Program-made: the position numbers and the translations under genes
Assembly: GCA_937895695.1 (NCBI GenBank)
Contig: CALBLM010000097.1
Coordinates: forward strand, 1 to 5,281
From: an uncultured Megasphaera sp.
Lineage (GTDB): Bacteria; Bacillota; Negativicutes; Veillonellales; Megasphaeraceae
DNA length: 5,281 nucleotides
Direction: 5' to 3'
The notes under the pieces: model-generated
The model's input: the letters and a program-made list of their open reading frames with translations, nothing else
What the model was told of the DNA's origin: nothing
Databases searched by the model: none
Shown: piece by piece, positions 5,225-5,281 of the stretch
Layout of the letters: each line of letters opens with the position of its first letter
Numbering within the stretch: position 1 is the first letter of the stretch

Positions 5225-5279
5225 AAAAAGGGGCTGTAACAAAATGAGCATTTTCGCCCATTTTGTTGCAGCCCTCTTT
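5225..5279 (-). terminator. Strong hairpin terminator, probably bidirectional
   Basis: GGGCTGTAACAAAATG (5231-5246) and CATTTTGTTGCAGCCC (5259-5274) pair over 16 positions with one G-U pair and a 12-nt loop. On the minus strand the tail is TTTTT (5229-5225) after two C residues; on the plus strand the tail is TCTTTCT at the window end. The minus direction has the better U-tract and would end a transcript arriving from the right before it reaches birA. Its stem is nearly identical to the birA terminator stem at 3801-3845, with 13 of 14 bases shared in the first arm. Confidence 0.8.
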
Positions 5280-5281
5280 CT

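Noticed and set aside
1..5281. A novel defence, mobile or biosynthetic system
   Set aside because: Every long frame is a recognisable housekeeping gene and no insertion sequence, integrase, toxin-antitoxin or repeat array is visible; the novelty, if any, is in regulation.

Overview
The window looks like a core-genome segment of a Gram-positive-lineage (Bacillota) bacterium. All five genes lie on the minus strand and encode housekeeping proteins: biotin-protein ligase/repressor (birA), type III pantothenate kinase (coaX), a tRNA-dihydrouridine synthase (dusB), transcript-cleavage factor GreA, and lysyl-tRNA synthetase (lysS, cut by the left window edge). The coaX-dusB-greA-lysS order, strong AGGAGG-type ribosome sites, sigma-A-like promoters, an HTH-bearing BirA and moderate GC would fit a clostridial or Negativicutes genome (Veillonella/Megasphaera/Dialister relatives). 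The genus is a guess from general knowledge and was not tested.

Layout in transcription order, right to left. At 5225-5279 a strong terminator-like hairpin insulates the region from whatever lies to the right. From 4960 to about 5120 lies the birA control region: two candidate promoters and a perfect 27-nt palindrome covering the proximal promoter's spacer and -10, flanked by two more copies of the same half-site. I see nothing convincing between 5121 and 5224. birA (3988-4959) stands alone and is followed by about 140 nt of untranslated sequence and a terminator (3793-3847) whose stem is closely related to the one at the right end. A candidate extended -10 promoter (3729-3757) then drives coaX (2922-3686), which overlaps dusB (1952-2938) by 17 nt. 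A consensus promoter (TTGACA, 17 nt, TATAAT) starts on the dusB stop codon and drives greA (1346-1834) and lysS (1-1326), which are 19 nt apart. The greA leader carries a terminator-like hairpin whose 5' arm could instead pair with the sequence just before the greA start codon.

The genes connect cofactor supply to gene expression. CoaX commits pantothenate to coenzyme A. BirA charges biotin carboxylases and probably represses biotin genes. DusB modifies tRNA, LysS charges tRNA-Lys, and GreA rescues backtracked RNA polymerase. No mobile element, CRISPR array, rRNA or tRNA gene, or unknown protein-coding system is visible. The parts worth a second look are regulatory: the birA operator/promoter and the greA leader.
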